31,502 bases of DNA from PKWO01 sp036384915 (GCA_036384915.1 DASVLJ010000018.1:1-31502), one strand, 5' to 3'; shown: positions 15,896 through 24,799, numbered from the stretch's first letter. The notes: generated from the sequence alone by a model not told the origin. Made by a program: numbers and translations.

Positions 15896-17098
15896 ATGAA
15901 AACCACCAAGCCGCATCGTATTGCTCTGCTTTTCAATGCCAACAAAAGCTTCGACCGTGAAATCATATCCGGGATAGGTGCCTACCTGGGCGGTACGCGC
16001 TCCGCTTGGGACCTGTTCTTGGAAGAGGATTTTCGCTTGCGCCTGAACGGCATCGAGCACTGGCAGGGTGACGGCATCATTGCCGACTTTGACGATCCCG
16101 CCGTCGCGCAAGCGTTGTCGGGATGCCGTATCCCCGTGGTGGCGGTGGGTGGGTCGTACACGGACCAAGCACAATATCCGCAAGGCGTGCCCTATGTCGC
16201 CACCGATAATTACAAGCTGATCAAGCTGGCGCGCGATCATTTGATCGATGTCGGCCTGTATCAATTCGCCTTGTTCAGCCTCCCGGAGAATCAGCAAAAC
16301 CGCTGGGCGCAGGAGCGCGAGCTGGCCTTTGCCAGCCTGATGCAGGAAGAGCGGCTGAAGGCGGAGATCTATCGCGGCTGCGGAACCAGCGCTTCCTCAT
16401 GGGATGAGGCGGTACAGGGGCAGATTGCATGGCTGCGCAGCCTGCCCAAACCGGTGGGGATCATCGCCGTGACCGATGCGCGCGCGCGCCAGCTGCTGCA
16501 AGCCTGCACTATCGCCGGTATTGCCGTCCCGGAGGAGGTGGCGCTGATTGGCATCGACAACGACCCGATGGTGCGCATGCTGGCCCGCATTCCGTTGAGC
16601 TCGGTGATTCAGGGTGCGCAGGAAATGGGGCGCACCGCGGCGCATTTGCTGGACCAGATGCTGCACGGCGTGCGCTTGTCCAACACCCGTATCCACGTAC
16701 CGCCTTCCGGGATCAACGTGCTGGCATCGAGCCAGCATCGTGCGGTCAAGTATCCGCATGTCATGCGAGCCCAGCACTTTATCCGCCAGTATGCCTGTCA
16801 GGGCATCAAAACCAAACAGGTGGCGGAATACGTGGGCGTGTCGCGTTCTTCGCTGGAGACCTACTTCCGCCAGGAGCTGGGATGCAGCGTGCATGACGCG
16901 ATCCTGCGCTTCAAGCTGGACGCAGCCAAGGCTGGCGTGGAAGACGCGTCGCGCAGCATTGCCGACGTGGCACTGGACTGCGGCTTCACCTCTCCGCAAT
17001 ATATGCACCTGGTATTCAAACGCGAACTGGGTTGCACCCCGCACGCCTACCGCGAGCGGGCCTTGGGCGCGAACGCCGCTCAGATGGCTTGCGCTTGA
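15896..17098 (+). CDS. XylR-like regulator (LacI-type sugar-binding domain plus AraC HTH)
   Basis: The start ATG at 15896 follows GGAGA; the frame is open 22 codons further upstream but without support. The 400-aa protein has the E. coli XylR architecture: an N-terminal periplasmic-binding-protein-like sugar domain (about residues 8-280; IALLFNANKSFDREIISGI, GVPYVATDNY, VALIGIDNDPM) and a C-terminal AraC-type double helix-turn-helix (about 285-395; IKTKQVAEYVGVSRSSLETY, DVALDCGFTSPQYMHLVFKR). XylR proteins bind D-xylose and activate xylose genes. The genes at hand, a GH31 alpha-xylosidase candidate and a sodium/sugar symporter, make xylose a reasonable ligand, but galactose or fucose cannot be excluded. 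It is convergent with the symporter gene. Confidence 0.87.
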   Translation: MKTTKPHRIALLFNANKSFDREIISGIGAYLGGTRSAWDLFLEEDFRLRLNGIEHWQGDGIIADFDDPAVAQALSGCRIPVVAVGGSYTDQAQYPQGVPYVATDNYKLIKLARDHLIDVGLYQFALFSLPENQQNRWAQERELAFASLMQEERLKAEIYRGCGTSASSWDEAVQGQIAWLRSLPKPVGIIAVTDARARQLLQACTIAGIAVPEEVALIGIDNDPMVRMLARIPLSSVIQGAQEMGRTAAHLLDQMLHGVRLSNTRIHVPPSGINVLASSQHRAVKYPHVMRAQHFIRQYACQGIKTKQVAEYVGVSRSSLETYFRQELGCSVHDAILRFKLDAAKAGVEDASRSIADVALDCGFTSPQYMHLVFKRELGCTPHAYRERALGANAAQMACA

Positions 17099-17138
17099 CT
17101 TGCCGGAGGCTGCGGCCTTCTTCGGTCCGGACGAACAA

Positions 17139-17169
17139 CGGGCGCCTTTACCGACGGTAAAGGCGCCCG
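17139..17169. terminator. Strong hairpin between convergent XylR-like and symporter genes
   Basis: A perfect 14-bp stem (left arm CGGGCGCCTTTACC, loop GAC, right arm its exact inverse) lies 40 bases after one stop codon and 35 before the other. Symmetry and position fit a bidirectional transcription stop, although there is no long T-run on either side. Confidence 0.65.
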
Positions 17170-17204
17170 CTGCTTCTGTTGCCCAGGATTTGCGGGTCCT
17201 GAAC

Positions 17205-18881
17205 TTACCACCACATGCCGTAGATTGCAGTCAGCACCACACCGATAACCGCCGAACCCAGCACAAAGGCGCCATCGACGCGGAACAGCGAGGTATCGAC
17301 ATGGAGGTGGCGGATGCTGCCGAAGCGCCTGGCTTCCGCCAGTTTGCTGATCAGCACCATTCCGGCCGTCACGAAGCAGAACACGATGAACATGCGGTCC
17401 AGGAAGGGTATTTCGGCTACGCCGGCTTGCGTCATTTTGGCAAAGCCGATCGGCTCCAGGAAGGAAAGGTCCATCATTTGCGGAAGGAACTTCAGCACGA
17501 TCGAGCCGATGAGGCCCCCCACGGTGGCGAACATTGCCGCGCCCGTGGTGGTTTTCTTCCAAAAGAAACCCAGCAGGAACATGGCCAGGATGCCGGGTGA
17601 AACGAAGCCGGTGTATTCCTGGATATATTGGAAGCCGCCTTTCTTGTCGATGCCGAGCATCGGGGCAATAAACACCGCCAGCACCATGGCCCCCACTACG
17701 GCAAGGCGGCCGACCCGGACAATGCGTTCTTCGTCGGCAGCCTGATTGAAGGACTTTTTGTAAAGATCGAGCGTGAAGATGGTTGCGATGCTGTTGGCCT
17801 TGCCGGCCAGCGAGGCGACCACGGCGGCCGTCAGCGCGGCGCAGGCGATACCTTTGAGGCCTGGCGGCAGCAGGTTGAGCAGGGTAGGGTAGGCGCGATC
17901 CGGATTCAATTCGCCGCCTTGCGTCATGGCGCTGCCCAGTGCTCCCGACTTGTCGAGGGCAAAGGCGGCGATCCCGGGCAGGACCACGATTACCGGCATC
18001 AGCAGCTTGAGGAAGGCCGCGAACAGCAAGCCTTTGCGGGCGGTCGGCAGGTCGGCTCCCAGCGCGCGTTGGGTGATGTACTGGTTGCAGCCCCAATAAT
18101 TCAGATTGACGATCCACATGCCCCCCAGCAAAACCGACAGGCCGGGCAAGTCCATGTAATTCGGATTGTCGCGCTTGAGGATCATTTCAAAGTGGTCGTG
18201 GGTGCGCGCGTACAGCTCCGAAAAGCCGGCCAGCGCTCCCTGCTTGGCGCCCAGGTGTGCCACCATGTCCAGCGCCAACCAGGTTGTCACCAGGCCGCCG
18301 ATCACCAGGCATGCCACTTGCACCACGTCGGTGTAGCCGATGACTTTCATGCCGCCCAGCGTGATGGCGGTAGCGACCACGGCGAGGAACAGCATGCAGG
18401 GCAGGAGGCCGATTCCAAACAGGCTGCTGATTGCCAGCGCGCCGAGGTAAAGAATCGAGGTCAGGTTTACCACCACGTACAGGCCGAGCCAGAATAGCGC
18501 CATGGTGGTAGCCACCGCCTTGCCGTAGCGCTGCTCAAGGAATTGCGGCATCGTATAGATGCGGTTTTTCAGGTAGATCGGCATGAAAAATACGGCCACG
18601 ATCACCAAGGTGGCGGCCGCCATCAGTTCGTAGACGGCTACCGCCATGCCGATGCGGTAGCCGGAGCCGCTCATGCCGATGAATTGCTCGGCGGAGATAT
18701 TGGAGGCAATCAGCGAGGCGCCGATGGCCCACCAGGTCAACGAGCCTTCCGCCAGAAAATAATCGTGCGAGGCCGAGCCCGAACCGGCTTGCTTGCGGTA
18801 GTAGACCCAGAGTCCGTAGCAGACTACGAGAACAAAATAAAAAAGAAAAACGATCAGGTCGACGGACGAGAATGTGCTCAT
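17205..18881 (-). CDS. Sodium/sugar symporter, SSS family, vSGLT-like
   Basis: The 558-aa protein is very hydrophobic, with about 14 membrane segments, and closely resembles Vibrio parahaemolyticus SglT: NISAEQFIGMSGSG, LDLPGLSVLLGG-type and NYWGCNQYITQRAL stretches, and FQYIQEYTGFVSPGILAMFL. The inner-gate tyrosine is Tyr262 (vSGLT Tyr263). In the Na2-site helix the protein reads AVVASL; if my alignment is right, vSGLT Ser364 is Ala356 and Ser365 is Ser357. It should import galactose, glucose or another hexose or pentose with sodium across the inner membrane. Placed next to a XylR-like gene and near the alpha-xylosidase and beta-galactosidase genes, xylose or galactose released from xyloglucan is the likely cargo. 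It is divergent from the fucose operon. Confidence 0.9.
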   Translation of the reverse strand: MSTFSSVDLIVFLFYFVLVVCYGLWVYYRKQAGSGSASHDYFLAEGSLTWWAIGASLIASNISAEQFIGMSGSGYRIGMAVAVYELMAAATLVIVAVFFMPIYLKNRIYTMPQFLEQRYGKAVATTMALFWLGLYVVVNLTSILYLGALAISSLFGIGLLPCMLFLAVVATAITLGGMKVIGYTDVVQVACLVIGGLVTTWLALDMVAHLGAKQGALAGFSELYARTHDHFEMILKRDNPNYMDLPGLSVLLGGMWIVNLNYWGCNQYITQRALGADLPTARKGLLFAAFLKLLMPVIVVLPGIAAFALDKSGALGSAMTQGGELNPDRAYPTLLNLLPPGLKGIACAALTAAVVASLAGKANSIATIFTLDLYKKSFNQAADEERIVRVGRLAVVGAMVLAVFIAPMLGIDKKGGFQYIQEYTGFVSPGILAMFLLGFFWKKTTTGAAMFATVGGLIGSIVLKFLPQMMDLSFLEPIGFAKMTQAGVAEIPFLDRMFIVFCFVTAGMVLISKLAEARRFGSIRHLHVDTSLFRVDGAFVLGSAVIGVVLTAIYGMWW

Positions 18882-19358
18882 GAAATACTCGCGGTGAACG
18901 GTTGTCTATAAGTGGGCAACGGCACGCTGCGCGCCGGGCTCCGGATTTGATGCAATTTGGCATAGCCGATGGCGACGTGGAACAGGGAATAATCGTCATG
19001 GCATTGCCGGCGGCCGCCCGGCGGAGGATTCGGTCAGAGTCCTGCTCCAGATGGCTGCGATGTCGCATTATTGCCCAATACCGCCTGGCGTAAAGGCACG
19101 AGCACGGTGCTTGTAAAGAATTGTTCGGCGTTTTGGTGATATTCGTAATGACGGCGATGCTTCCGGCATTCCATCCGTGTCCCCCTGTGCGCGCTCCTCC
19201 CGCGGGAGAACCCCATCAACTTTCGTGCCCTCCTGGACGGTTACGCCTGGCTGAGCAATTTCATATATTCGATTGGTGAATATTGCAATTGTGGTGTTGT
19301 CTTTGTATTTGCAATATATCGCCGATAGTGTCGTTCCACGTTTCGTAAAGGATAAGCA
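18882..19358. promoter_or_regulatory. Divergent control region of symporter and fucose operon
   Basis: These 477 bases lie between the symporter gene (left) and the fucose operon (right). No convincing gene is present. The last 130 bases are A/T-rich and contain a perfect 9-bp inverted repeat: ATATTGCAA at 19280-19288 and TTGCAATAT at 19309-19317, with 20 bases between. Just before, ATATTC and GAATAT (19265-19283) form another small inverted pair. These are good candidates for operator half-sites governing the fucose operon. A -10-like GATAGT sits at 19324, but no clear -35 matches it. No regulator of fucose is encoded within the operon itself. Confidence 0.45.
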
Positions 19359-19691
19359 ATGACGAGTCCTATGCGGGCGCCGAGCCTGTTGCTCATGTCG
19401 CCCAAGGATAACTGCCTGATCGCACGGCTTGAACTCAAGGCAGGAACCATGGTAACGATCGACGATTGCGAGATCGCGCTGCCGCAGAATATCCATCTTG
19501 GCCACAAGGTTGCGCGGCAGGCTTTGCAGCCGGGCGACAAGGTCCTGCGCTACGGCGCCATTATCGGAACCGCCACCGAGCCCATTGCGATCGGGGCGCA
19601 CATTCACACACACAATCTCGAGAGCGACTACCTTCCGACCTACACGCTGGGCGAGGATGGCCGCCACTTCATCGGAAGCCACGGCAAATGA
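19359..19691 (+). CDS. UxaA-type dehydratase, small SAF-domain subunit
   Basis: The ATG follows AAAGGATAAGCA and encodes 110 aa. It corresponds to the N-terminal SAF-like domain of altronate/galactarate dehydratases, with the histidine-rich signature GAHIHTHNLESDYLP near residues 79-93 and LGHKVARQAL. In E. coli UxaA this domain is fused to the catalytic part; here it is a separate gene whose stop overlaps the start of the large subunit (ATGA at 19688). The two should form one sugar-acid dehydratase. From the operon, the proposed reaction is dehydration of L-fuconate to 2-keto-3-deoxy-L-fuconate. The same split arrangement is known in the Campylobacter jejuni fucose locus. Confidence 0.88.
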   Translation: MTSPMRAPSLLLMSPKDNCLIARLELKAGTMVTIDDCEIALPQNIHLGHKVARQALQPGDKVLRYGAIIGTATEPIAIGAHIHTHNLESDYLPTYTLGEDGRHFIGSHGK

Positions 19692-20911
19692 GCAATCCCT
19701 CCACTATGCCGTCTCTCTCCGGCTATCTTCGCGCGGATGGCCGCAAAGGCATACGCAACGTCGTCGTGGTTGCCTATCTGGTCGAGTGCGCACACCATGT
19801 CGCGCGATTGATCGTCAATCAATTTCAGGGGCAGCCTGTGCATTTGATCGGCTTCCCCGGCTGCTACCCCAACGATTACGCGGACAAGATTATGCGCCGC
19901 GTGTTGACGCACCCGAACGTGGGCGCCGCGCTGCTGGTGTCGCTGGGTTGCGAGAGCTTCGACAAGAACGGCCTGGCGAGCGCGGTCGCCGATAGCGAGC
20001 GTCCGGTCCATACGCTCACCATCCAGGAATCGGGCGGCACGCGTAGCGGCGTCCAGGCCGGTGCGGAATGGGTGAGCTGGGCGCTGGAACAATTGGAGCA
20101 ACAGCAGCGCGTCCCCATGGCCATGGACGAATTGGTGGTGGCCACCATCTGCGGCGGCTCGGACAGTACCAGCGGCATCACGGCCAATCCGGCGGTTGGC
20201 GTCGCCTTCGACAAATTGGTCGCCGCCGGCAGCGCCTGCATCTTCGAAGAGACGGGGGAGCTGGTCGGCTGCGAGTTTCACATGAAGCGCCGCGCCGTCA
20301 CCCCCGAGTTGGGCGAGGCGATCGTTGAAACCGTGGAAAAGGCCGCGCGCTACTACACCATCATGGGCCACGGTAGTTTCGCCCCCGGCAATGCCGACGG
20401 CGGGCTGACCACCCAGGAAGAAAAATCGTTGGGCGCCTATGCCAAGAGCGGCGCTTCGCCGATCTGCGGCATCCTCAAACCGGGCGACCAACCTTGGGAT
20501 GGCGGCTTGTATTTGCTGGACGTGGTGCCCGATGGCGAGCCTCGCTTCGGTTTTCCCAATATTTCCGACAATGCGGAGATCGTCGAACTGATCGCCTGCG
20601 GCGCCCACGTGACCTTGTTCACGACAGGGCGCGGTTCTGTGGTCGGTTCGGCCATCTCGCCGGTGATCAAGGTATGCGCCAACCCGGCCACCTATGAGCG
20701 CCTGTCGGAAGACATGGACGTCAACGCGGGGCGCATCTTGAACGGGGAAGCCAGCCTGGATGAGGTCGGCACGGAAATCGTCGATCTGGTGGCGCGCGTG
20801 GCCAATGGCGAAGCCAGCGCGTCCGAAGCGCTGGGCCATCAGGAATTTATTTTGACTTACAAGCGTTTCGATTCTGCCGGCCCGGGATGTCTTCCGCTAC
20901 GGGCGGCCTGA
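19688..20911 (+). CDS. UxaA-type dehydratase, large catalytic subunit (proposed L-fuconate dehydratase)
   Basis: The ATG at 19688 overlaps the stop of the small subunit by ATGA, indicating translational coupling; the frame is open further upstream but inside that gene. The 407-aa protein is the catalytic part of the UxaA/GarD family, with GYLRADGRKGIRN at the N-terminus, SLGCESFD, TIQESGGTRSGVQAG, ICGGSDSTSGITANPAVG and GRGSVVGSAISPVIKVCANP. These enzymes use iron or other divalent metal to dehydrate sugar acids. Altronate, galactarate or fuconate are possible substrates; all downstream enzymes belong to the L-fucose path, no enolase-type FucD is present, and no other dehydratase is in the operon, so L-fuconate is the best inference. 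Confidence 0.88.
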   Translation: MSNPSTMPSLSGYLRADGRKGIRNVVVVAYLVECAHHVARLIVNQFQGQPVHLIGFPGCYPNDYADKIMRRVLTHPNVGAALLVSLGCESFDKNGLASAVADSERPVHTLTIQESGGTRSGVQAGAEWVSWALEQLEQQQRVPMAMDELVVATICGGSDSTSGITANPAVGVAFDKLVAAGSACIFEETGELVGCEFHMKRRAVTPELGEAIVETVEKAARYYTIMGHGSFAPGNADGGLTTQEEKSLGAYAKSGASPICGILKPGDQPWDGGLYLLDVVPDGEPRFGFPNISDNAEIVELIACGAHVTLFTTGRGSVVGSAISPVIKVCANPATYERLSEDMDVNAGRILNGEASLDEVGTEIVDLVARVANGEASASEALGHQEFILTYKRFDSAGPGCLPLRAA

Positions 20912-20913
20912 CG

Positions 20914-21927
20914 ATGCGAGTGAGCGACAGGCGTTCTTGCGTTCGCGCCGACTTGCGCCTGACCAGTCTGGGCATGGGCTGCGCGCCCATCGGCGGGTTG
21001 TACCGGACAGTGAGCACGGAAGAGGCGCAGGCTGCGGTCGATGCGGCATGGGAGAGGGGTGTGCGCTATTTCGATACCGCACCCTTTTACGGTTACACCC
21101 GTTCGGAGCGCCGCCTTGGCGCCGCGCTGAGGGAACACCAACGTGACGACTACGTCGTCAGCACCAAGGTCGGGCGTCTCATGGAGCCCGATCCCATGGT
21201 GCGGCCCGGCGAAGACGGCTGGGCCGACCCGCTGCCTTTCCGTCCCCGATTCGATTACACCTACGACGGCGTGCTGCGTTCGCACGATGAGAGCTTGCAG
21301 CGCCTCGGCATGGAACGCGTCGATATCCTGTTCGTGCACGACATCGGCGCCATGACCCACGGCGCTTTGCATCAGCACTACTGGCGGCAACTGACCGGGG
21401 GCGGGGGGCTGCGCGCACTGCAGTCATTGAAGGACGAAGGGCGCGTGCGCGCCATCGGCCTGGGCGTCAACGAATGGGAAGTGGCGCTTGCTGCAATGCA
21501 GGAGTGCGACATCGATTGCACGCTGTTGGCGGGACGCTACACGCTGCTGGAGCAAGCCTCGCTGTCGCCTTTCTTAGAGGCTTGCACGCGCCAAGGAACC
21601 GCTGTCGTCATTGGCGGCCCGTTCAATTCGGGCATCCTGGCCGGAAACGGCAAGTTCAACTATGCCGACGCCCCTCCCGCTGTAGCGGCGCGCGTCGGCG
21701 AGATTGCCGCGGTATGCAGGGAATTCGACGTGCCGCTTCAGGCGGCCGCGCTGCAGTTTCCGATGGCCCATCCGGCGATTGTCTCCTGTATTCCCGGCGC
21801 GCATGACGTGGCGCAGTTGCGGCAGAACGCCGCGTGGTTCGAGCAGGCGATTCCGCCTCAGTTGTGGCAGGAACTCAAGCGGCGCGGCTTGATCGACGAA
21901 CGTGCGCCGGTGGAGTGCTCAGCATGA
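20914..21927 (+). CDS. Aldo/keto reductase, probable L-fucose 1-dehydrogenase
   Basis: The ATG two bases after the dehydratase stop is chosen (337 aa); an in-frame ATG at 20887 inside that gene is the alternative. The complete AKR tetrad is visible: Asp54 and Tyr59 in FDTAPFYGY, Lys85 in STKVGR and His142 in LFVHDIG. It resembles the D-threo-aldose/L-fucose dehydrogenase and pyridoxal 4-dehydrogenase group. Expected reaction: L-fucose plus NAD(P)+ to L-fucono-lactone, the first step of the pathway. L-galactose or D-arabinose may also be oxidised, as for known members. Cofactor preference is not readable here. Its stop overlaps the start of the lactonase gene. Confidence 0.87.
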   Translation: MRVSDRRSCVRADLRLTSLGMGCAPIGGLYRTVSTEEAQAAVDAAWERGVRYFDTAPFYGYTRSERRLGAALREHQRDDYVVSTKVGRLMEPDPMVRPGEDGWADPLPFRPRFDYTYDGVLRSHDESLQRLGMERVDILFVHDIGAMTHGALHQHYWRQLTGGGGLRALQSLKDEGRVRAIGLGVNEWEVALAAMQECDIDCTLLAGRYTLLEQASLSPFLEACTRQGTAVVIGGPFNSGILAGNGKFNYADAPPAVAARVGEIAAVCREFDVPLQAAALQFPMAHPAIVSCIPGAHDVAQLRQNAAWFEQAIPPQLWQELKRRGLIDERAPVECSA

Positions 21928-22754
21928 TGCGCATCGACGCGCACCAACACTTTTGGTGCCTGGCCGAGCGCGGCGATGCCTGGCCCCCTCCGGCATTGGC
22001 AGCGATCCATCGCGACTTCGAACCGGACGAGCTGGCGCGGCTGCTGGAACAGCATGGCGTCGGCAAGACGGTGCTGGTGCAGTCCATGCCGAGCGAGGCC
22101 GATACGCGCTACTTGCTCGACATCGCACGCAATCACGCCTTCGTGGCCGGTGTGGTCGGCTGGACCGATTTGGAGCATAAGGACGCACCTGCACGCATCG
22201 CCGCGTTGGCGGAGCATGCCGCGCTGAAGGGCTTGCGGCCGATGCTGCAGGATATCAAGGACGAGCGCTGGATACTCGACCCATGCCTCGAGCCGGCAGT
22301 GCAAGCCATGCTGCACCACGGCCTCAGTTTCGATGCCCTGGTCTTGCCGCGCCATTTGCCGGCGCTGTTGACATTTGCCGAACGGCATCCCCGATTGCCT
22401 ATCGTGATCGACCACGGCGCCAAGCCGCTGATTGCCCAAGGCGAGATGACGCCGTGGCGCGACGATATCGAGCGCCTTGCCGCATTGCCGCAGGTGCATT
22501 GCAAGCTATCGGGATTGGTCACTGAGGCGGGCGCGGATTGGAATGTCGAGCGCTTGCGCCCGTACGTGGATCACATTCTGCACGTCTTCGGGCCGCGCCG
22601 AGTGATCTGGGGCAGCGATTGGCCGGTGCTGAACCTGGCCGCCAACTACGGCGAGTGGATCGCTGCCAGCGAGCGATTGCTGGCCGGACTGGATGAGACG
22701 AGCCGGCGTCTGGTCTTCGCTCTCAACGCGCAAAGATTTTACCGGCTCGATTGA
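21924..22754 (+). CDS. COG3618 amidohydrolase, probable L-fucono-1,5-lactonase
   Basis: The ATG at 21924 overlaps the reductase stop (ATGATG); 276 aa. It is a TIM-barrel amidohydrolase of the COG3618 group: His7 and His9 in IDAHQHFW, His164 in IDHGAKP, Asp232 in WGSDWPV. Members in Burkholderia and Xanthomonas hydrolyse L-fucono-1,5-lactone, and others act on related aldono-lactones or 4-sulfomuconolactone. In this operon it should turn L-fuconolactone into L-fuconate for the UxaA-type dehydratase. It is a cytoplasmic enzyme with no signal peptide. Confidence 0.88.
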   Translation: MMRIDAHQHFWCLAERGDAWPPPALAAIHRDFEPDELARLLEQHGVGKTVLVQSMPSEADTRYLLDIARNHAFVAGVVGWTDLEHKDAPARIAALAEHAALKGLRPMLQDIKDERWILDPCLEPAVQAMLHHGLSFDALVLPRHLPALLTFAERHPRLPIVIDHGAKPLIAQGEMTPWRDDIERLAALPQVHCKLSGLVTEAGADWNVERLRPYVDHILHVFGPRRVIWGSDWPVLNLAANYGEWIAASERLLAGLDETSRRLVFALNAQRFYRLD

Positions 22755-22764
22755 CGAGGAACAC

Positions 22765-23094
22765 ATGCAAAGAATGGGAATGGTAATCGGCATTGCCGGC
22801 GAAAAAATTGCGCAATACAAAGCATTGCACGCATCCGTCTGGCCGCAAGTGCTGGCGACGTTGAGCAAGGCGCAGGTGAAGAATTACAGTATTTTCCTGC
22901 GCGAACCGGAAAATCTGTTGTTTGGCTACTGGGAATATCATGGCCAGGATTTTGAGGCGGACATGCGGATGATCGCCGCCGACCCCGAGACGCAACGCTG
23001 GTGGACCTTGTGCGGCCCATGCCAGCGGCCGCTGGCCAGCCGTGCCCAAGGCGAGCACTGGGCCGACATGGAATTGGTTTTTCATATGGAGTGA
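22765..23094 (+). CDS. L-rhamnose/L-fucose mutarotase family protein
   Basis: The ATG at 22765 follows GAGGAACAC; 109 aa, the normal length for the RhaM (COG3254) family. Tyr18, His22 and Tyr41 fall at the numbering I recall for the E. coli RhaM active site (YKALHASVWP, KNYSIFL). RhaM interconverts the anomers of L-rhamnose. Within this operon the natural task is anomer exchange of L-fucose, so that the dehydrogenase receives its preferred beta or alpha form. It is not a FucU homologue. Confidence 0.87.
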   Translation: MQRMGMVIGIAGEKIAQYKALHASVWPQVLATLSKAQVKNYSIFLREPENLLFGYWEYHGQDFEADMRMIAADPETQRWWTLCGPCQRPLASRAQGEHWADMELVFHME

Positions 23095-23096
23095 AG

Positions 23097-23843
23097 ATGG
23101 CGAACAGGTTGCAAGGAAAGACTGCGCTGGTAACGGCCGCAGGCCAGGGAATAGGACGGGCCACGGCGCTGGCCTTCGCGCGCGAAGGTGCGCGCGTCAT
23201 CGCCACCGATATCGATCTGGCGCAGGTCGGCACGTTGGAGAGCTGCGAGCCGCATCGGCTTGATGTCCTCGATGCCGACGCCATCGCCGCGCTGGCGCGC
23301 GAGATAGGCCCGGTCGATGTATTGTTCAACTGCGCCGGCTTCGTCCATGCCGGCACAATCCTCGATTGCGGCGAACAAGACTGGGACAGGTCCTTCGATT
23401 TGAACGTGCGGGCGATGTACCGCCTGATCCGCACCTTCCTGCCGGCCATGGTGGAGCGTGGCGCAGGCTCCATCATCAACATGGCCTCCATCGCCTCCAG
23501 CGTGCGCGCGGTGCCGCAGCGCTTCATCTACAGCACCACCAAGGCGGCGGTGATCGGCCTGACCAAGTCTGTGGCGGCCGATTTCGTCACCACCGGCGTG
23601 CGCTGCAATGCCATATGCCCCGGCACCGTCGCGTCCCCCTCGCTGGCCCAGCGCATGGCGGCTCAGGCCAGCGCAAGCGGCCAGAATCTCGCAGACGTCG
23701 AGCAGGCATTCCGCCAGCGTCAACCCATGGGCCGCCTTGGCACGCCGGAGGAAATCGCCGCGCTGGCGGTGTACCTTGCCTCGGACGAATCCGCTTTCAC
23801 CACCGGCGCCACGCACATCATCGACGGCGGCTGGTGCAACTGA
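23097..23843 (+). CDS. SDR, probable 2-keto-3-deoxy-L-fuconate dehydrogenase
   Basis: The ATG at 23097 lies two bases after the mutarotase stop; 248 aa. The dinucleotide site reads VTAAGQGIGRA, a variant seen in the DHRS6/BDH2-like group that includes Xanthomonas 2-keto-3-deoxy-L-fuconate dehydrogenase. NCAG, NMAS with Ser131, and Tyr145-x3-Lys149 (YSTTK) complete the active site; the C-terminus ends with TGATHIIDGGW. Expected reaction: oxidation of 2-keto-3-deoxy-L-fuconate at C4 to the 2,4-diketo acid, using NAD+. The next gene cleaves that product. This commits the pathway to the hydrolytic rather than the aldolase branch. Confidence 0.9.
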   Translation: MANRLQGKTALVTAAGQGIGRATALAFAREGARVIATDIDLAQVGTLESCEPHRLDVLDADAIAALAREIGPVDVLFNCAGFVHAGTILDCGEQDWDRSFDLNVRAMYRLIRTFLPAMVERGAGSIINMASIASSVRAVPQRFIYSTTKAAVIGLTKSVAADFVTTGVRCNAICPGTVASPSLAQRMAAQASASGQNLADVEQAFRQRQPMGRLGTPEEIAALAVYLASDESAFTTGATHIIDGGWCN

Positions 23844-23867
23844 CACGACTTTTACTCGGAAATTCTT

Positions 23868-24734
23868 ATGAAATTATTGCGTTACGGCCCCAAGGGCATG
23901 GAAAAACCCGCCATTCTGGATCGGGAGGGGAAGGTGCGAGATCTGTCCGGCGTGCTGCGGGATTTGCGTGCGGCAGATCTGCGCAAGGCTAGTCTGGCGC
24001 GGCTGGCGGAAATTCCTCTTGCCACACTGCCGCTGGTCGCGGAACCGGGCCGCATTGCGCCGCCGTGGGCCGGTGTCGGCAAGTTCATCTGCGTGGGCTT
24101 GAACTATTCCGATCACGCGGCCGAGTCCGGCTTGCCGGTACCGGATGAACCTGTGCTGTTCATGAAGGCGACCAGCAGCGTCATCGGCGCCAACGACGCG
24201 GTGGTGATGCCGCGCGGCTCGGTCAAAACCGACTGGGAAGTGGAACTTGGCGTGGTGATCGGCGAAACCGCGCGCTATGTCGACGTCGACGAGGCCCTCA
24301 ATTTCGTGGCCGGCTATTGCGTGGTGAACGATGTGTCCGAAAGAGAATACCAGCTGGAGCGGGGCGGGCAATGGGACAAGGGCAAGGGCTGCGACACCTT
24401 CGGTCCGATCGGGCCGTGGCTGGTTACCGCAGACGAAGTGCAGGACCCGCAAAATCTTGACATGTGGCTCGATGTGAACGGCAAGCGCTATCAGACCGGC
24501 AATACCCGCAACATGGTGTTCGGCGTGGCGCATCTGGTCAGCTATATCAGTCGCTTCATGACGCTTTATCCCGGCGACATCATCAGCACCGGCACCCCGC
24601 CGGGCGTGGGCCTGGGTCAGAAGCCGGCGCCGCTCTACCTGAAGGCGGGCGACACGATGCGTCTCGGCATTGCCGGCCTCGGCGAGCAGAGCCAGACCGT
24701 TCACACCTGGAATCCGGAGTTGATCGACGGCTGA
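23868..24734 (+). CDS. FAH-family hydrolase, probable 2,4-diketo-3-deoxy-L-fuconate hydrolase
   Basis: 288 aa with the fumarylacetoacetate hydrolase fold: FICVGLNYSDHAAESG in the N-terminal part of the core, metal ligands Glu124 and Glu126 in WEVELGVVIG and Asp155 in CVVNDVSERE (spacing as in FAHD1), and STGTPPGVG near the C-terminus. In the fucose pathway this enzyme uses water to split 2,4-diketo-3-deoxy-L-fuconate into pyruvate and L-lactate. Members are often labelled ureidoglycolate lyase by automatic transfer. The presence of lldD at the operon end supports L-lactate as a product. Confidence 0.9.
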   Translation: MKLLRYGPKGMEKPAILDREGKVRDLSGVLRDLRAADLRKASLARLAEIPLATLPLVAEPGRIAPPWAGVGKFICVGLNYSDHAAESGLPVPDEPVLFMKATSSVIGANDAVVMPRGSVKTDWEVELGVVIGETARYVDVDEALNFVAGYCVVNDVSEREYQLERGGQWDKGKGCDTFGPIGPWLVTADEVQDPQNLDMWLDVNGKRYQTGNTRNMVFGVAHLVSYISRFMTLYPGDIISTGTPPGVGLGQKPAPLYLKAGDTMRLGIAGLGEQSQTVHTWNPELIDG

Positions 24735-24799
24735 GTGACAGAAGGAAAGCAGGGCAGCAGGGGGCAGGGTGCAGGGTGCAGTCAACTTGAACAACAGGC

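Noticed and set aside
19640..20839. 399-codon minus-strand frame across the UxaA-type genes
   Set aside because: It lies fully opposite the well-recognised dehydratase genes and shows biased composition.
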